A stretch of 64,000 nt of DNA from contig NZ_CP036276.1 in NCBI RefSeq assembly GCF_007747995.1, positions 2,719,001 through 2,783,000 on the forward strand, written 5' to 3'. The DNA comes from Symmachiella dynata. Its GTDB lineage: Bacteria; Planctomycetota; Planctomycetia; Planctomycetales; Planctomycetaceae. Both the position numbers and the translations under genes were made by a program. Within the stretch, counting starts at the first letter, position 1; every line of letters begins with the position of its first letter. This document shows positions 6,898 to 14,377 of the stretch, piece by piece. A model generated the notes under the pieces. It had not been told where the DNA came from. It saw only the letters and a program-made list of their open reading frames with translations, and did not search any database.

Positions 6898-9800
6898 ATG
6901 AACATTTATGTCGCCAAACTACTTCGTTTCTCACTGTTCGCTTGCGGCTGTTTATTCGTCGCCGCTCAGCTCGATTTGCTGCTGGCCACAGAAAAACCGG
7001 CTGCCACGACGCCCATCAAAAGTCCGCTGACGATTGCCGACTCACTGGCGAATTTTCAGTTGCATCCCGATCTGAAAATCGAATTGGCCGCCGCTGAGCC
7101 GGATGTGATTGATCCGGTTGCCATTCGTTTTGACGAACAGGGGCGGATGTGGGTCGTTGAAATGCGGGACTATCCCAACGGCCCGGGAGAAGGCGAGCCG
7201 CCTAGATCACGGATTTCCGTGCTCGAAGATCGCGACGGCGACGGCCGGTTTGAAACCTCACAAGTATTCGCCGACAATTTGCTGTTTGCCACAGGCATTC
7301 AACCTTGGCAGGGGGGCGTGATTGTCACCGTTGCCGGAGAAGTCATCTACCTCAAAGACACCACCGGGGATGGAGTCGCTGACCTGCGCGAGACGTGGTT
7401 CTCCGGTTTCGTCGCCAAGAATCCACAGTTGCGGGCCAATCACCCCACGCTGGCACTCGACAATCACGTTTACGTCGCCAACGGCCTGCGTGGCGGAAGC
7501 GTTGTCACAGAACGGCAGCAATGGGCCGGGGACGCCAAACCGGTTTCGATCAGCGGCATGGATTTTCGCTTCGATCCGTTGGCGGGAAAGCCCGAAGGGG
7601 TTTCGGGGGTGGGGCAATTTGGATTGTCTTTCGACGATTTCGGCAATCGTTTCACCTGCAGCAATCGCAACCCCTGCATCCACATCGTACTGGCCGACCG
7701 GTATATCAAACGCAATCCCTTCTTGGCGGTCGGGGCGGTGGTGAATGACGTTTCACCTGCCGGGACAATCTCGCGGGTCTATCCCATCAGCAATTTTTGG
7801 ACGACCTCGACCCTGCACGAAGGGCAATTCACCGCCGCCTGCGGCGTGACCATCTATCGCGGCGATGCCTTACCCGCCGCGTTTCGTGGAAATAGCTTCA
7901 CCTGCGAACCGACCGGCAACCTCGTCCACCGCGACGTGCTCACGCCCAGCGGAGCAACGTTTGCCTCGACGCCGGGGCGCGACAAAGTCGAATTCTTAGC
8001 CTCCCCCGACACCTGGTTTCGCCCCGTGAATCTAACCGTTGGCCCCGACGGTGCGTTGTATGTCGTCGACATGTACCGGGCCGTCATCGAGCATCCGCAA
8101 TGGATGCCGGAGGAATTACGGGATCGCACCGACCTGGAGTACGGCAACGACCGTGGCCGCATTTGGCGGATTACGCCCAAGAATTGGAAGCGTCCGACCG
8201 AACAACCACAACTCGCGTCAGCAACGTCCGAGAAACTCGTCGAATACCTCACCCACAACAACGCCTGGTGGCGCGAAACATCGCAGCGACTGCTCATCGA
8301 ACGCCAAGCCCGAAACGTACACCCACAACTCGAAAAACTCGTGAGCGGCGACGCAAAACCAACGGCTGCCGTGCATGCCCTCTGGACGCTCAACGGCCTC
8401 AGTCTACTGTCCGACGACGTCATCGCCACGGGGCTGGCACACAGTTCACCCCGTGTCCGCGAACAGGCGGTCCGGTTGTCGGAGTCGCGGCAGAGCAAGT
8501 CGCAGTCGCTACAAGCCGCCGTCATGAAACTGGCTGACGACGATGATCCCCGCGTGCGCTTTCAAACCGCGCTTAGCCTCGGCGATGCAACGTCGAACGA
8601 GGAACGTCTCACCGCTCTGGCCGATGCCCTGGCCGTTGGCGGGGCAGACCCTTGGACTCGTCTGGCCGTCTTCAGCGCCGCTCCGAATCACGAACAGGAA
8701 TTGTTAAAACGCTTATGGACCAAATCCGTCGCTCCGGAAAAACTAGCGCCACTGGCTACAGAAATCGCCGCCTTAGTCGGTTCTCGCCAGAAGCCTGAGG
8801 AAATCGGCGGCGTGTTGCAAAACCTGACCACATTGCCTGCAGACATGCCGGACGCAGCGAAAAGGCAATTGCAAGCGGCGCTGATTAGCGGCCTCGGGCA
8901 AGGACTCGGGCGACGCGGTGTGAAATTGGACGCCATGCTCAACAAACTCCCGGCAGAATTCGCCGGCACACAAGCGGCAGTGCAGAATGTCTTCCAGCAA
9001 GCCAAGTCCACCGCAGCCAACGCGGAGCCAGACCTCGCTGCCCGCACCGCTGCCATCGAATTATTGCAGTACACAACCTTCGCGGACGCTGGTTCGACGC
9101 TGATGGAGCTGATTGAAAACGATCCGGCCCAAGCAATTCGCCTGGCCAGCATCGATGTGCTGGCTGGATTTCACGACGACTCGATTGGACCGTTTTTGCT
9201 GACCGGCTTCAGCGGACAGACCCCAGCGGGGCGGCGTGCAGTAATTAACGCGCTTTTGCGAAACGATTCCCGTGCCACGTTATTGCTCGATGAAATCGAA
9301 GCCCAAACCATCGCGGTCGCCGAGTTGGGAGCCACCAACGTCAATCGGCTGACCAAGCACAAAAACCCCGCACTGAAAACCCGCGCCGGGCAGTTGCTCG
9401 CCAGCGCGATCCCCGCTGATCGCAAAGAAGTGCTCGCCAAATATCAAGCGGCGTTGACACTCAAACCCGATCCCCAACAAGGCAGGGCGTTGTTTGAGAA
9501 GAACTGCAGCACCTGTCATCGCGTGAGCAATATCGGCGTGGAAATCGGCCCCGACATCGCCGACTCCCGCACACGGCAACCGGCCGCTTTGTTAACCGAC
9601 ATCCTCAATCCCAATCGCGCCATCGATGCCAACTACGTCAGCTATTCCATCGTGACAGAGCAGGGGACCACAGTGACCGGCATCATCGCCGCCGAAACCG
9701 CTTCGTCGATCACCATCAAACAACCCGAAGGCAAACATGTGACCGTCCTGCGGCAAGACATCGACGAAGTCATCTCCAACGGCATCTCGCTGATGCCCGA

Positions 9801-9903
9801 AGGCCTCGAGAAAAACCTCACCCTGCAACAAATGGCCGACCTCATCGCCTTCATCAAAAACTGGCGCTACCTCGACGGCAACGTCCCGCTGCGCGAACGT
9901 TGA
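6898..9903 (+). CDS. PVC-type membrane-bound dehydrogenase with c-type haem domain
   Basis: The 1001-residue exported protein has an N-terminal signal (LLRFSLFACGCLFVAAQL), then a propeller like glucose/sorbosone dehydrogenase (about 40-430; IRFDEQGRMWVVEMRDYP, VGPDGALYVVDMYR). A helical HEAT-like region follows (about 440-850). A cytochrome c domain with a CSTCH haem motif lies near residues 870-874 and runs to LMPEGLEKNLTLQQMADLIAF. This architecture is typical of Planctomycetes and Verrucomicrobia and probably oxidises sugars or alcohols in the periplasm, passing electrons through the haem. The substrate is unknown. A foldback repeat follows the stop codon and separates it from convergent queA. 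Confidence 0.95.
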   Translation: MNIYVAKLLRFSLFACGCLFVAAQLDLLLATEKPAATTPIKSPLTIADSLANFQLHPDLKIELAAAEPDVIDPVAIRFDEQGRMWVVEMRDYPNGPGEGEPPRSRISVLEDRDGDGRFETSQVFADNLLFATGIQPWQGGVIVTVAGEVIYLKDTTGDGVADLRETWFSGFVAKNPQLRANHPTLALDNHVYVANGLRGGSVVTERQQWAGDAKPVSISGMDFRFDPLAGKPEGVSGVGQFGLSFDDFGNRFTCSNRNPCIHIVLADRYIKRNPFLAVGAVVNDVSPAGTISRVYPISNFWTTSTLHEGQFTAACGVTIYRGDALPAAFRGNSFTCEPTGNLVHRDVLTPSGATFASTPGRDKVEFLASPDTWFRPVNLTVGPDGALYVVDMYRAVIEHPQWMPEELRDRTDLEYGNDRGRIWRITPKNWKRPTEQPQLASATSEKLVEYLTHNNAWWRETSQRLLIERQARNVHPQLEKLVSGDAKPTAAVHALWTLNGLSLLSDDVIATGLAHSSPRVREQAVRLSESRQSKSQSLQAAVMKLADDDDPRVRFQTALSLGDATSNEERLTALADALAVGGADPWTRLAVFSAAPNHEQELLKRLWTKSVAPEKLAPLATEIAALVGSRQKPEEIGGVLQNLTTLPADMPDAAKRQLQAALISGLGQGLGRRGVKLDAMLNKLPAEFAGTQAAVQNVFQQAKSTAANAEPDLAARTAAIELLQYTTFADAGSTLMELIENDPAQAIRLASIDVLAGFHDDSIGPFLLTGFSGQTPAGRRAVINALLRNDSRATLLLDEIEAQTIAVAELGATNVNRLTKHKNPALKTRAGQLLASAIPADRKEVLAKYQAALTLKPDPQQGRALFEKNCSTCHRVSNIGVEIGPDIADSRTRQPAALLTDILNPNRAIDANYVSYSIVTEQGTTVTGIIAAETASSITIKQPEGKHVTVLRQDIDEVISNGISLMPEGLEKNLTLQQMADLIAFIKNWRYLDGNVPLRER

Positions 9904-9910
9904 AAAAAAT

Positions 9911-10068
9911 CACCACGGAGGCACGGAGGACACGGGGAAAGAAAGAGGCTGTAGGCTTTAGGCCGTAGTCTGTAGGAATAGCACGGGCAGTCCAATCCTA
10001 CAGTCTACGGCCTATGGTCTACAGCTTTTTGTACTCTGTGTCCTCCGTGCCTCCGTGCCTCCGTGGTG
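9911..10068. repeat. Foldback element between convergent genes
   Basis: The outer arms are CACCACGGAGGCACGGAGGA at 9911 and TCCTCCGTGCCTCCGTG onward to 10068. The inner arms are GGCTGTAGGCTTTAGGCCGT near 9949 and its near inverse ACGGCCTATGGTCTACAGC near 10006. The 158-bp unit folds into one long imperfect hairpin between the convergent dehydrogenase and queA genes, so it could end transcription from both sides. It looks like a distinct family from the 4079 element. Confidence 0.7.
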
Positions 10069-10082
10069 AATTCCTAAAAAAA

Positions 10083-11138
10083 TTACAAAATCAACATCGC
10101 ATCGCCGTAACTAAAAAAGCGATACCGCTGGGCAATTGCTTCGGCGTAGGCTTGGCGGATTAAGTCGTAGCTGGCAAAGGCGCTGATCATGACCAGTAGG
10201 CTCGACTTGGGGAGATGGAAATTGGTCAGTAGGGCATCGACCGCTTGAAAGGTATAGGGCGGGCGGATGAAGAGGTTTGTTTGATCCTGGTAGGCGGCGA
10301 TTTCGCCGTTGCGGGCTGCTGACTCCAACGTGCGAACGCTCGTGGTTCCGACCGCCACGATGCGGCCGCCTTGCGATCTTGTGTTTCGCAACTGCTGTGC
10401 GACGGTTTCATCCAGTTCGCACCACTCCGCATGCATGCGGTGCTCGTCGAGGTTTTCGACGGAGATTGGCCGGAAGGTGCCGATGCCGACGTGGAGCGTT
10501 ACGAATTCCTGCCCCACGCCTTGCTGTTGGCACTCCGCTAACAGTTCCGGGGTAAAGTGCAATCCGGCCGTTGGAGCGGCGACGGCTCCGTAGCTGCGGG
10601 CGTAGGTGGTCTGGTAGCGTTGCCAATCGTCGGAGTTCGCTAATTCGCGTTCAATGTACGGCGGCAAGGGAACGGTTCCAAATTGCCGCAAGATCTCGAC
10701 CGGATCCCCCTCTCGCTCAGGGCGGGCGAACCACCCCCCCTCGTCATCGCGTTCCAACAGCGTCAAATGAAACTCGGTCGTCGATTGCGCGGGATGCGCT
10801 GGCAGTAAGGTGATCGATTCGCCCGGCTGCAATTTGCCACGCGTTTTGCTCAGTATCTGCCACCGCTGGTCGGCATCGCAGCCAAGATACAACCCCTCCC
10901 AGGCCCCTCCAGTGGCGGTCCGCTTGCCGAGTAATCGTGCGGGGAGCACTTTGGTGTCATTCAACACCAGCGTATCTCCGGCTCTCAAATACCGCGGCAG
11001 ATCGGTGATGTGCGCGTGTTCGATCGTACCTGTACTGCGATCCAGGACCAACAACCGTGACCCATCTCGCTTTTCCGCCGGTTGTCGCGCAATCAATTCG
11101 CTCGGCAAATCGTAGTCATAATCAGAAAGCTGCTGCAT
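10083..11138 (-). CDS. queA: S-adenosylmethionine:tRNA ribosyltransferase-isomerase QueA
   Basis: QueA transfers and isomerises the ribosyl part of S-adenosylmethionine onto 7-aminomethyl-7-deazaguanine in tRNA, giving epoxyqueuosine. The sequence has the family N-terminus (LSDYDYDLPSELIARQPAEKRD), VLNDTKVLPARLLG, AAPTAGLHFTPELL, LHVGIGTFRPI and the C-terminal LTNFHLPKSSLLVMISAF. The ATG at 11138 gives 351 residues, the normal family length; a longer frame back to 11291 adds 51 unlike residues and would abut the divergent glycosyltransferase gene, so it is rejected. No other queuosine genes are nearby. Confidence 0.96.
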   Translation of the reverse strand: MQQLSDYDYDLPSELIARQPAEKRDGSRLLVLDRSTGTIEHAHITDLPRYLRAGDTLVLNDTKVLPARLLGKRTATGGAWEGLYLGCDADQRWQILSKTRGKLQPGESITLLPAHPAQSTTEFHLTLLERDDEGGWFARPEREGDPVEILRQFGTVPLPPYIERELANSDDWQRYQTTYARSYGAVAAPTAGLHFTPELLAECQQQGVGQEFVTLHVGIGTFRPISVENLDEHRMHAEWCELDETVAQQLRNTRSQGGRIVAVGTTSVRTLESAARNGEIAAYQDQTNLFIRPPYTFQAVDALLTNFHLPKSSLLVMISAFASYDLIRQAYAEAIAQRYRFFSYGDAMLIL

Positions 11139-11291
11139 GGATGGTTTTCGTATCTGTTGGTGGGCGGCCGGTTTGATCTCGTCTTTACCCGGTCTGGCTG
11201 CGACAGTATATACAGCGCCCCTTCGGCAAAAAATGCCCGCGCGAAGTTTTCGCAGTCGGAAAATGACTCCCTTCAAGACAAAGGCTGACAC

Positions 11292-12437
11292 GTGTCGCCA
11301 CCATCCCCACCGATTCGCTTGGCGTTTTGCATCACGGATCTTGATCCGGGAGGAGCCGAACGGGCGTTGGTGCAGATCGTGACCCGCTTAGATCGCACCC
11401 GCTGGGCACCGGTCGTTTACTGTCTGTCTCCCCCCGGCGATCTGGTTGCTGTCTTAGAAGCGGCCAATATCCCGGTGACCTGTTTCGGAGCCAGCGGCTT
11501 GCGAAGCATTGGTGTGATACGGCAACTGGCCCGCGCCTTGAAACAGAACCGACCCCAATTGCTGCAGACGTTCCTGTTCCATGCCAATCTCATCGGACGG
11601 GTCGCTGCACGCTGGGCGGGCGTTCCGCACATCGTTTCGGGCATCCGTGTGGCTGAGAAGCGGGCGAACCTGCATCTTCGTTTGGATCGAATGACCAACG
11701 CGCTCGTGGCGTGTAACGTCTGTGTCAGCCAAGCGGTGGCCGATTTTTCGATTCTTCGCGGCGGACTGTCGCCGGAAAAAACGATCGTGATTCCTAATGG
11801 CGTGGACTACGAAAAGTTCGCGCACGCGCAACCGGTGTCACTGACTCAGTTCGGTATCCCATCGGGCAGCCGCGTTGTCGTAACGGTGGGACGTTTGGAT
11901 CCGCAGAAGGGTTTAACGTTTTTGTTGCCGGCGTTTTCAGAAGTACACGCGCAACACCCCGATGCGCATTTGCTGTTAGTGGGCGAGGGACCTCAGCGCG
12001 AGGAGCTTCAAACATTGACAAGCGAGTTGGGTTTGAACGCGTGCGTGCACTTTGCCGGATGGCAGGCGGATGTGCCGGGGATTTTGAAGTCGTGCGACTG
12101 CCAGGTGTTGGCCTCGTTGTGGGAAGGGATGGCCAACGTGGTTTTGGAGGGCATGGCGGCTGGGATTCCGATGCTTGCCACCGCTGTCGAAGGCGTCGCC
12201 GAGCAAATCGCCAGTGGGGAAAATGGAATTGTGGTCGAAGCTGGATCGGCCTCGGCATTGGCTGTGGGGCTAAATCAATTGCTTGCCGATCCCCAAGGCG
12301 CACAGTCCATGGCTGAACGCGCACAAGTGGTTGTGGAGGAAAGGTTTACGTGGGACAAGGTTGCCGCGGAGTACGACCGTTTGTATGCGGAGATTGTGGG
12401 CATTCCATCGCTCGCAGAGAGTGAAGCTGGGAAGTAG
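11292..12437 (+). CDS. Glycosyltransferase family 4 protein
   Basis: The GTG-started 381-residue protein has the GT-B layout. The N-terminal donor-lobe opening is [21 protein letters not shown] (residues 9-29). The C-terminal nucleotide-sugar site has [21 protein letters not shown] and the E-x7-E signature in [20 protein letters not shown] (about residues 276-295). Such enzymes add sugars to lipid-linked oligosaccharides, capsule or phospholipid. It is divergent from queA and just upstream of the dcw genes but has its own spacing. Acceptor and sugar are unknown. Confidence 0.92.
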   Translation: MSPPSPPIRLAFCITDLDPGGAERALVQIVTRLDRTRWAPVVYCLSPPGDLVAVLEAANIPVTCFGASGLRSIGVIRQLARALKQNRPQLLQTFLFHANLIGRVAARWAGVPHIVSGIRVAEKRANLHLRLDRMTNALVACNVCVSQAVADFSILRGGLSPEKTIVIPNGVDYEKFAHAQPVSLTQFGIPSGSRVVVTVGRLDPQKGLTFLLPAFSEVHAQHPDAHLLLVGEGPQREELQTLTSELGLNACVHFAGWQADVPGILKSCDCQVLASLWEGMANVVLEGMAAGIPMLATAVEGVAEQIASGENGIVVEAGSASALAVGLNQLLADPQGAQSMAERAQVVVEERFTWDKVAAEYDRLYAEIVGIPSLAESEAGK

Positions 12438-12586
12438 ACAGGTGGTTTTTCCGGTTATTGAGAAATTTACATTTGCCGCAACTTATGGTTTAGCAATGTT
12501 TTAGGAGCAGTTCTTGATTTAGGAGTTATAAAACTCACCAAATTTCCCTTGACCAATGAGATTCCCTTGGTAGATTTGGCAACCGA

Positions 12587-12611
12587 TGGGGACGAGTGGG
12601 GAAAAGTGGTG
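12587..12611 (+). promoter_or_regulatory. MraZ operator: three TGGGN-type boxes at 10-bp spacing
   Basis: Three boxes, TGGGG at 12587, TGGGG at 12597 and TGGTG at 12607, each lie exactly 10 bp apart, ending 4 bp before the mraZ ATG at 12616. MraZ is known to bind direct TGGGN repeats spaced by 5 nt upstream of its own gene and repress the dcw operon. The third box is imperfect (TGGTG). The boxes overlap the position of a ribosome-binding site, so binding could also block translation start. Confidence 0.85.
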
Positions 12612-12615
12612 AAAA

Positions 12616-13053
12616 ATGCCTCTGACCGGGACTTTTAACAGAAGCATGGATGACAAGAGTCGATTCGCCGTCCCCAAGCGTTTGCGTGAACAATTTGGTG
12701 AGGAGGAACTTCGCAGTATCTATGTGGCTCCGGGAACAGAGTGTTCCTTGGATCTTTACTCAAAGATAGCGTTCGAAGAATTAGCGGATCGAGTTGCTAC
12801 CATGTCGCCAACGCGGGCCGACATCCGCAATTACAAGCGGTTGTTTTATGGGCGAGCGGAAAGAGTCGACCTCGATTCCCAGGGACGGATTCGGATTCCC
12901 GAACGTCTCGTGACTTTTGCCGGTCTCCAAAAGGAGGTTGTCCTGATTGGTGTCCACGACCATGTTGAGGTCTGGGACTCTGCGATCTGGCAACAATTTT
13001 TGGAGAAACACAGTACAGATTTTGACAGCATGGCGGCTGGCGTGTTCGATTGA
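12616..13053 (+). CDS. mraZ: Transcriptional regulator MraZ
   Basis: The 145-residue protein contains two AbrB/SpoVT-like half domains: MPLTGTFNRSMDDKSRFAVPKRLREQF at the N-terminus and a second at about 80-115 with RVDLDSQGRIRIPERLVTFAGL. It is the usual length and heads the dcw cluster, where it represses its own operon through TGGGN boxes; such boxes lie immediately upstream. Unlike typical clusters, the next gene rsmH starts 421 bp later, after a hairpin-rich gap. Confidence 0.95.
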   Translation: MPLTGTFNRSMDDKSRFAVPKRLREQFGEEELRSIYVAPGTECSLDLYSKIAFEELADRVATMSPTRADIRNYKRLFYGRAERVDLDSQGRIRIPERLVTFAGLQKEVVLIGVHDHVEVWDSAIWQQFLEKHSTDFDSMAAGVFD

Positions 13054-13474
13054 TCGACAATGGCATGGATGCCAATTTCAAGATCAGGGAACAGAACCCG
13101 GCAGCTCGCACCCGCATCACTGGGAACAACAGGCTTGGAGCTTGCTGACCCCAACGATGCACATGGAAACTCCGCTGGCTACCGGGCTGTGCGGAGAACG
13201 GTCGACAAGGATGCATGACCGGCGTGGGACGGCGTGGTTTACGAGACTGAGCCCTACTGCGGATCATTCGCCTCACTAGGGTAGCATGGATGCTGCCCGA
13301 GGGGATGATTCCTCGAACTTGCCGAGGAATTTGGTTTTTAAACCTATTGGCATTATAGCCACCCTCGCTGCGCTAAGGAACATCTGCTCAGGTTTTTCCC
13401 TAGTTGGCCGTATTTGCTCAGCGGCACCGCTTCACGACTTGAGATCGCCAGCGCTGCTCCCCATACTGCACAGC
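13054..13474 (+). other. Long noncoding gap between mraZ and rsmH, hairpin-rich
   Basis: These genes are normally adjacent, yet 421 bp separate them here and no convincing coding frame fills the space. The gap holds strong hairpins ending in a T-rich run near 13340. It may be an untranslated leader, an attenuator or a small RNA gene. It was compared by eye with RNase P, SRP and tmRNA signatures and matched none of them. Confidence 0.5.
13279..13340 (+). terminator. Two hairpins followed by a T-rich run (terminator or attenuator)
   Basis: The first hairpin pairs GGGTAGCAT (13279-13287) with ATGCTGCCC (13290-13298), with a 2-nt loop and one G-U pair. The second pairs ATTCCTCG (13308-13315) with CGAGGAAT (13323-13330) around a 7-nt loop and is followed by TTGGTTTTTAAA. 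This is the shape of an intrinsic terminator inside the mraZ-rsmH gap. Read-through would be needed to express the rest of the cluster from the mraZ promoter, unless rsmH has its own promoter downstream. Confidence 0.6.
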
Positions 13475-14377
13475 ATGTCCAGCTCCTCTTCTTCCGACTC
13501 AACGCCGCTATCCGTCCATCTCCCCGTGCTCATGCGCGAAGTGCTTCGTGCGCTCGATCCGCAACCGGGGCAAATCATCGTCGATGGCACCGCCGGTGGC
13601 GGCGGGCATAGTCGCGAGATTCTCAAACGCATCGGCGACACCGGAACGCTGATCGGCTTGGATCGCGACCCGATGATGTTGCAGTTGGCCGCCCAGAAGG
13701 TCCAAGGCGACAATGTCCATCTGATCCACGCGTCCTACGCACTGCTGCCGCAGGTGTTACAAGATTTGGGGATCGCCCAAGTCGACGGTATTTTACTTGA
13801 CTTGGGATTGTCTTCGGATCAATTGGCCGATCGGCAGCGGGGTTTCGGGTTTGCCGCCGAAGGCCCGCTGGATCTGCGGTTCGATACCTCCGCAGGGGAA
13901 CCGGCTTGGCAACTGTTGGAGCGGCTCAACGAAGAAGAGCTCGCAACGATTTTTAAGGAATTCGGCGAGGAGCGTTTCGCCTCTCAAATTGCCGCACGCA
14001 TTGTCGAGACCCGGAAACGAAAACCGATCCTCACTGCGCAGGATTTGACGGCAGTCGTCACCGCAGCGGTTACCTCAAAACGCTCCGACCGCCAACCGGC
14101 GACGCGCGTGTTCCAAGCGCTGCGAATCGCTGCCAATGAGGAGCTGGGGCAATTGGAGGTTTTTCTCAAATCGCATCTCCAAGATTTTTTAAAAACTGGC
14201 GGCCGAGGAGCCATAATTAGCTTCCATTCGCTGGAAGACAGGTTGGTGAAAAACGCGTTTCGTGATAAACACCGCTTTCGTTTATTGACACCGAAACCGG
14301 TGATTCCGGCGGCTGTGGAGCAGAGGGCGAATCCGCGGTCGCGATCGGCCAAGTTACGAGCGGTGGAAAGATTATGA
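13475..14377 (+). CDS. rsmH: 16S rRNA (cytosine(1402)-N(4))-methyltransferase RsmH
   Basis: RsmH methylates N4 of C1402 in 16S rRNA. The protein has the SAM-binding motif DGTAGGGGHSREIL (about residues 30-43), ILLDLGLSSDQLADRQRGFGF, PATRVFQALRIAANEELGQL and the C-terminal IISFHSLEDRLVKNAFRD. Starting at the ATG at 13475 gives 300 residues, near the family norm. A longer frame from 13286 adds 63 residues that run through the hairpin region and is rejected. The stop overlaps the next gene by 4 bp (ATGA), showing coupling. Confidence 0.95.
   Translation: MSSSSSSDSTPLSVHLPVLMREVLRALDPQPGQIIVDGTAGGGGHSREILKRIGDTGTLIGLDRDPMMLQLAAQKVQGDNVHLIHASYALLPQVLQDLGIAQVDGILLDLGLSSDQLADRQRGFGFAAEGPLDLRFDTSAGEPAWQLLERLNEEELATIFKEFGEERFASQIAARIVETRKRKPILTAQDLTAVVTAAVTSKRSDRQPATRVFQALRIAANEELGQLEVFLKSHLQDFLKTGGRGAIISFHSLEDRLVKNAFRDKHRFRLLTPKPVIPAAVEQRANPRSRSAKLRAVERL

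Noticed and set aside
7854-8525. 223-codon minus-strand frame inside the dehydrogenase gene
   Set aside because: It is antisense to a well-supported 1001-residue gene, is Ser/Arg/Cys-rich and has no recognisable motif. It is a by-product of high GC codon use.
11139-11291. N-terminal extension of queA by 51 codons
   Set aside because: The added residues are unlike any QueA N-terminus, and the frame would abut the divergent glycosyltransferase start. The ATG at 11138 gives the normal length.
12947-13279. 110-codon frame overlapping the mraZ 3' end and the gap
   Set aside because: It overlaps mraZ in another frame, has odd composition rich in Trp, His and Thr, and has no ribosome site.
13286-13474. 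N-terminal extension of rsmH by 63 codons
   Set aside because: It runs through the terminator-like hairpin, and its sequence is not RsmH-like. The ATG at 13475 fits the family length.
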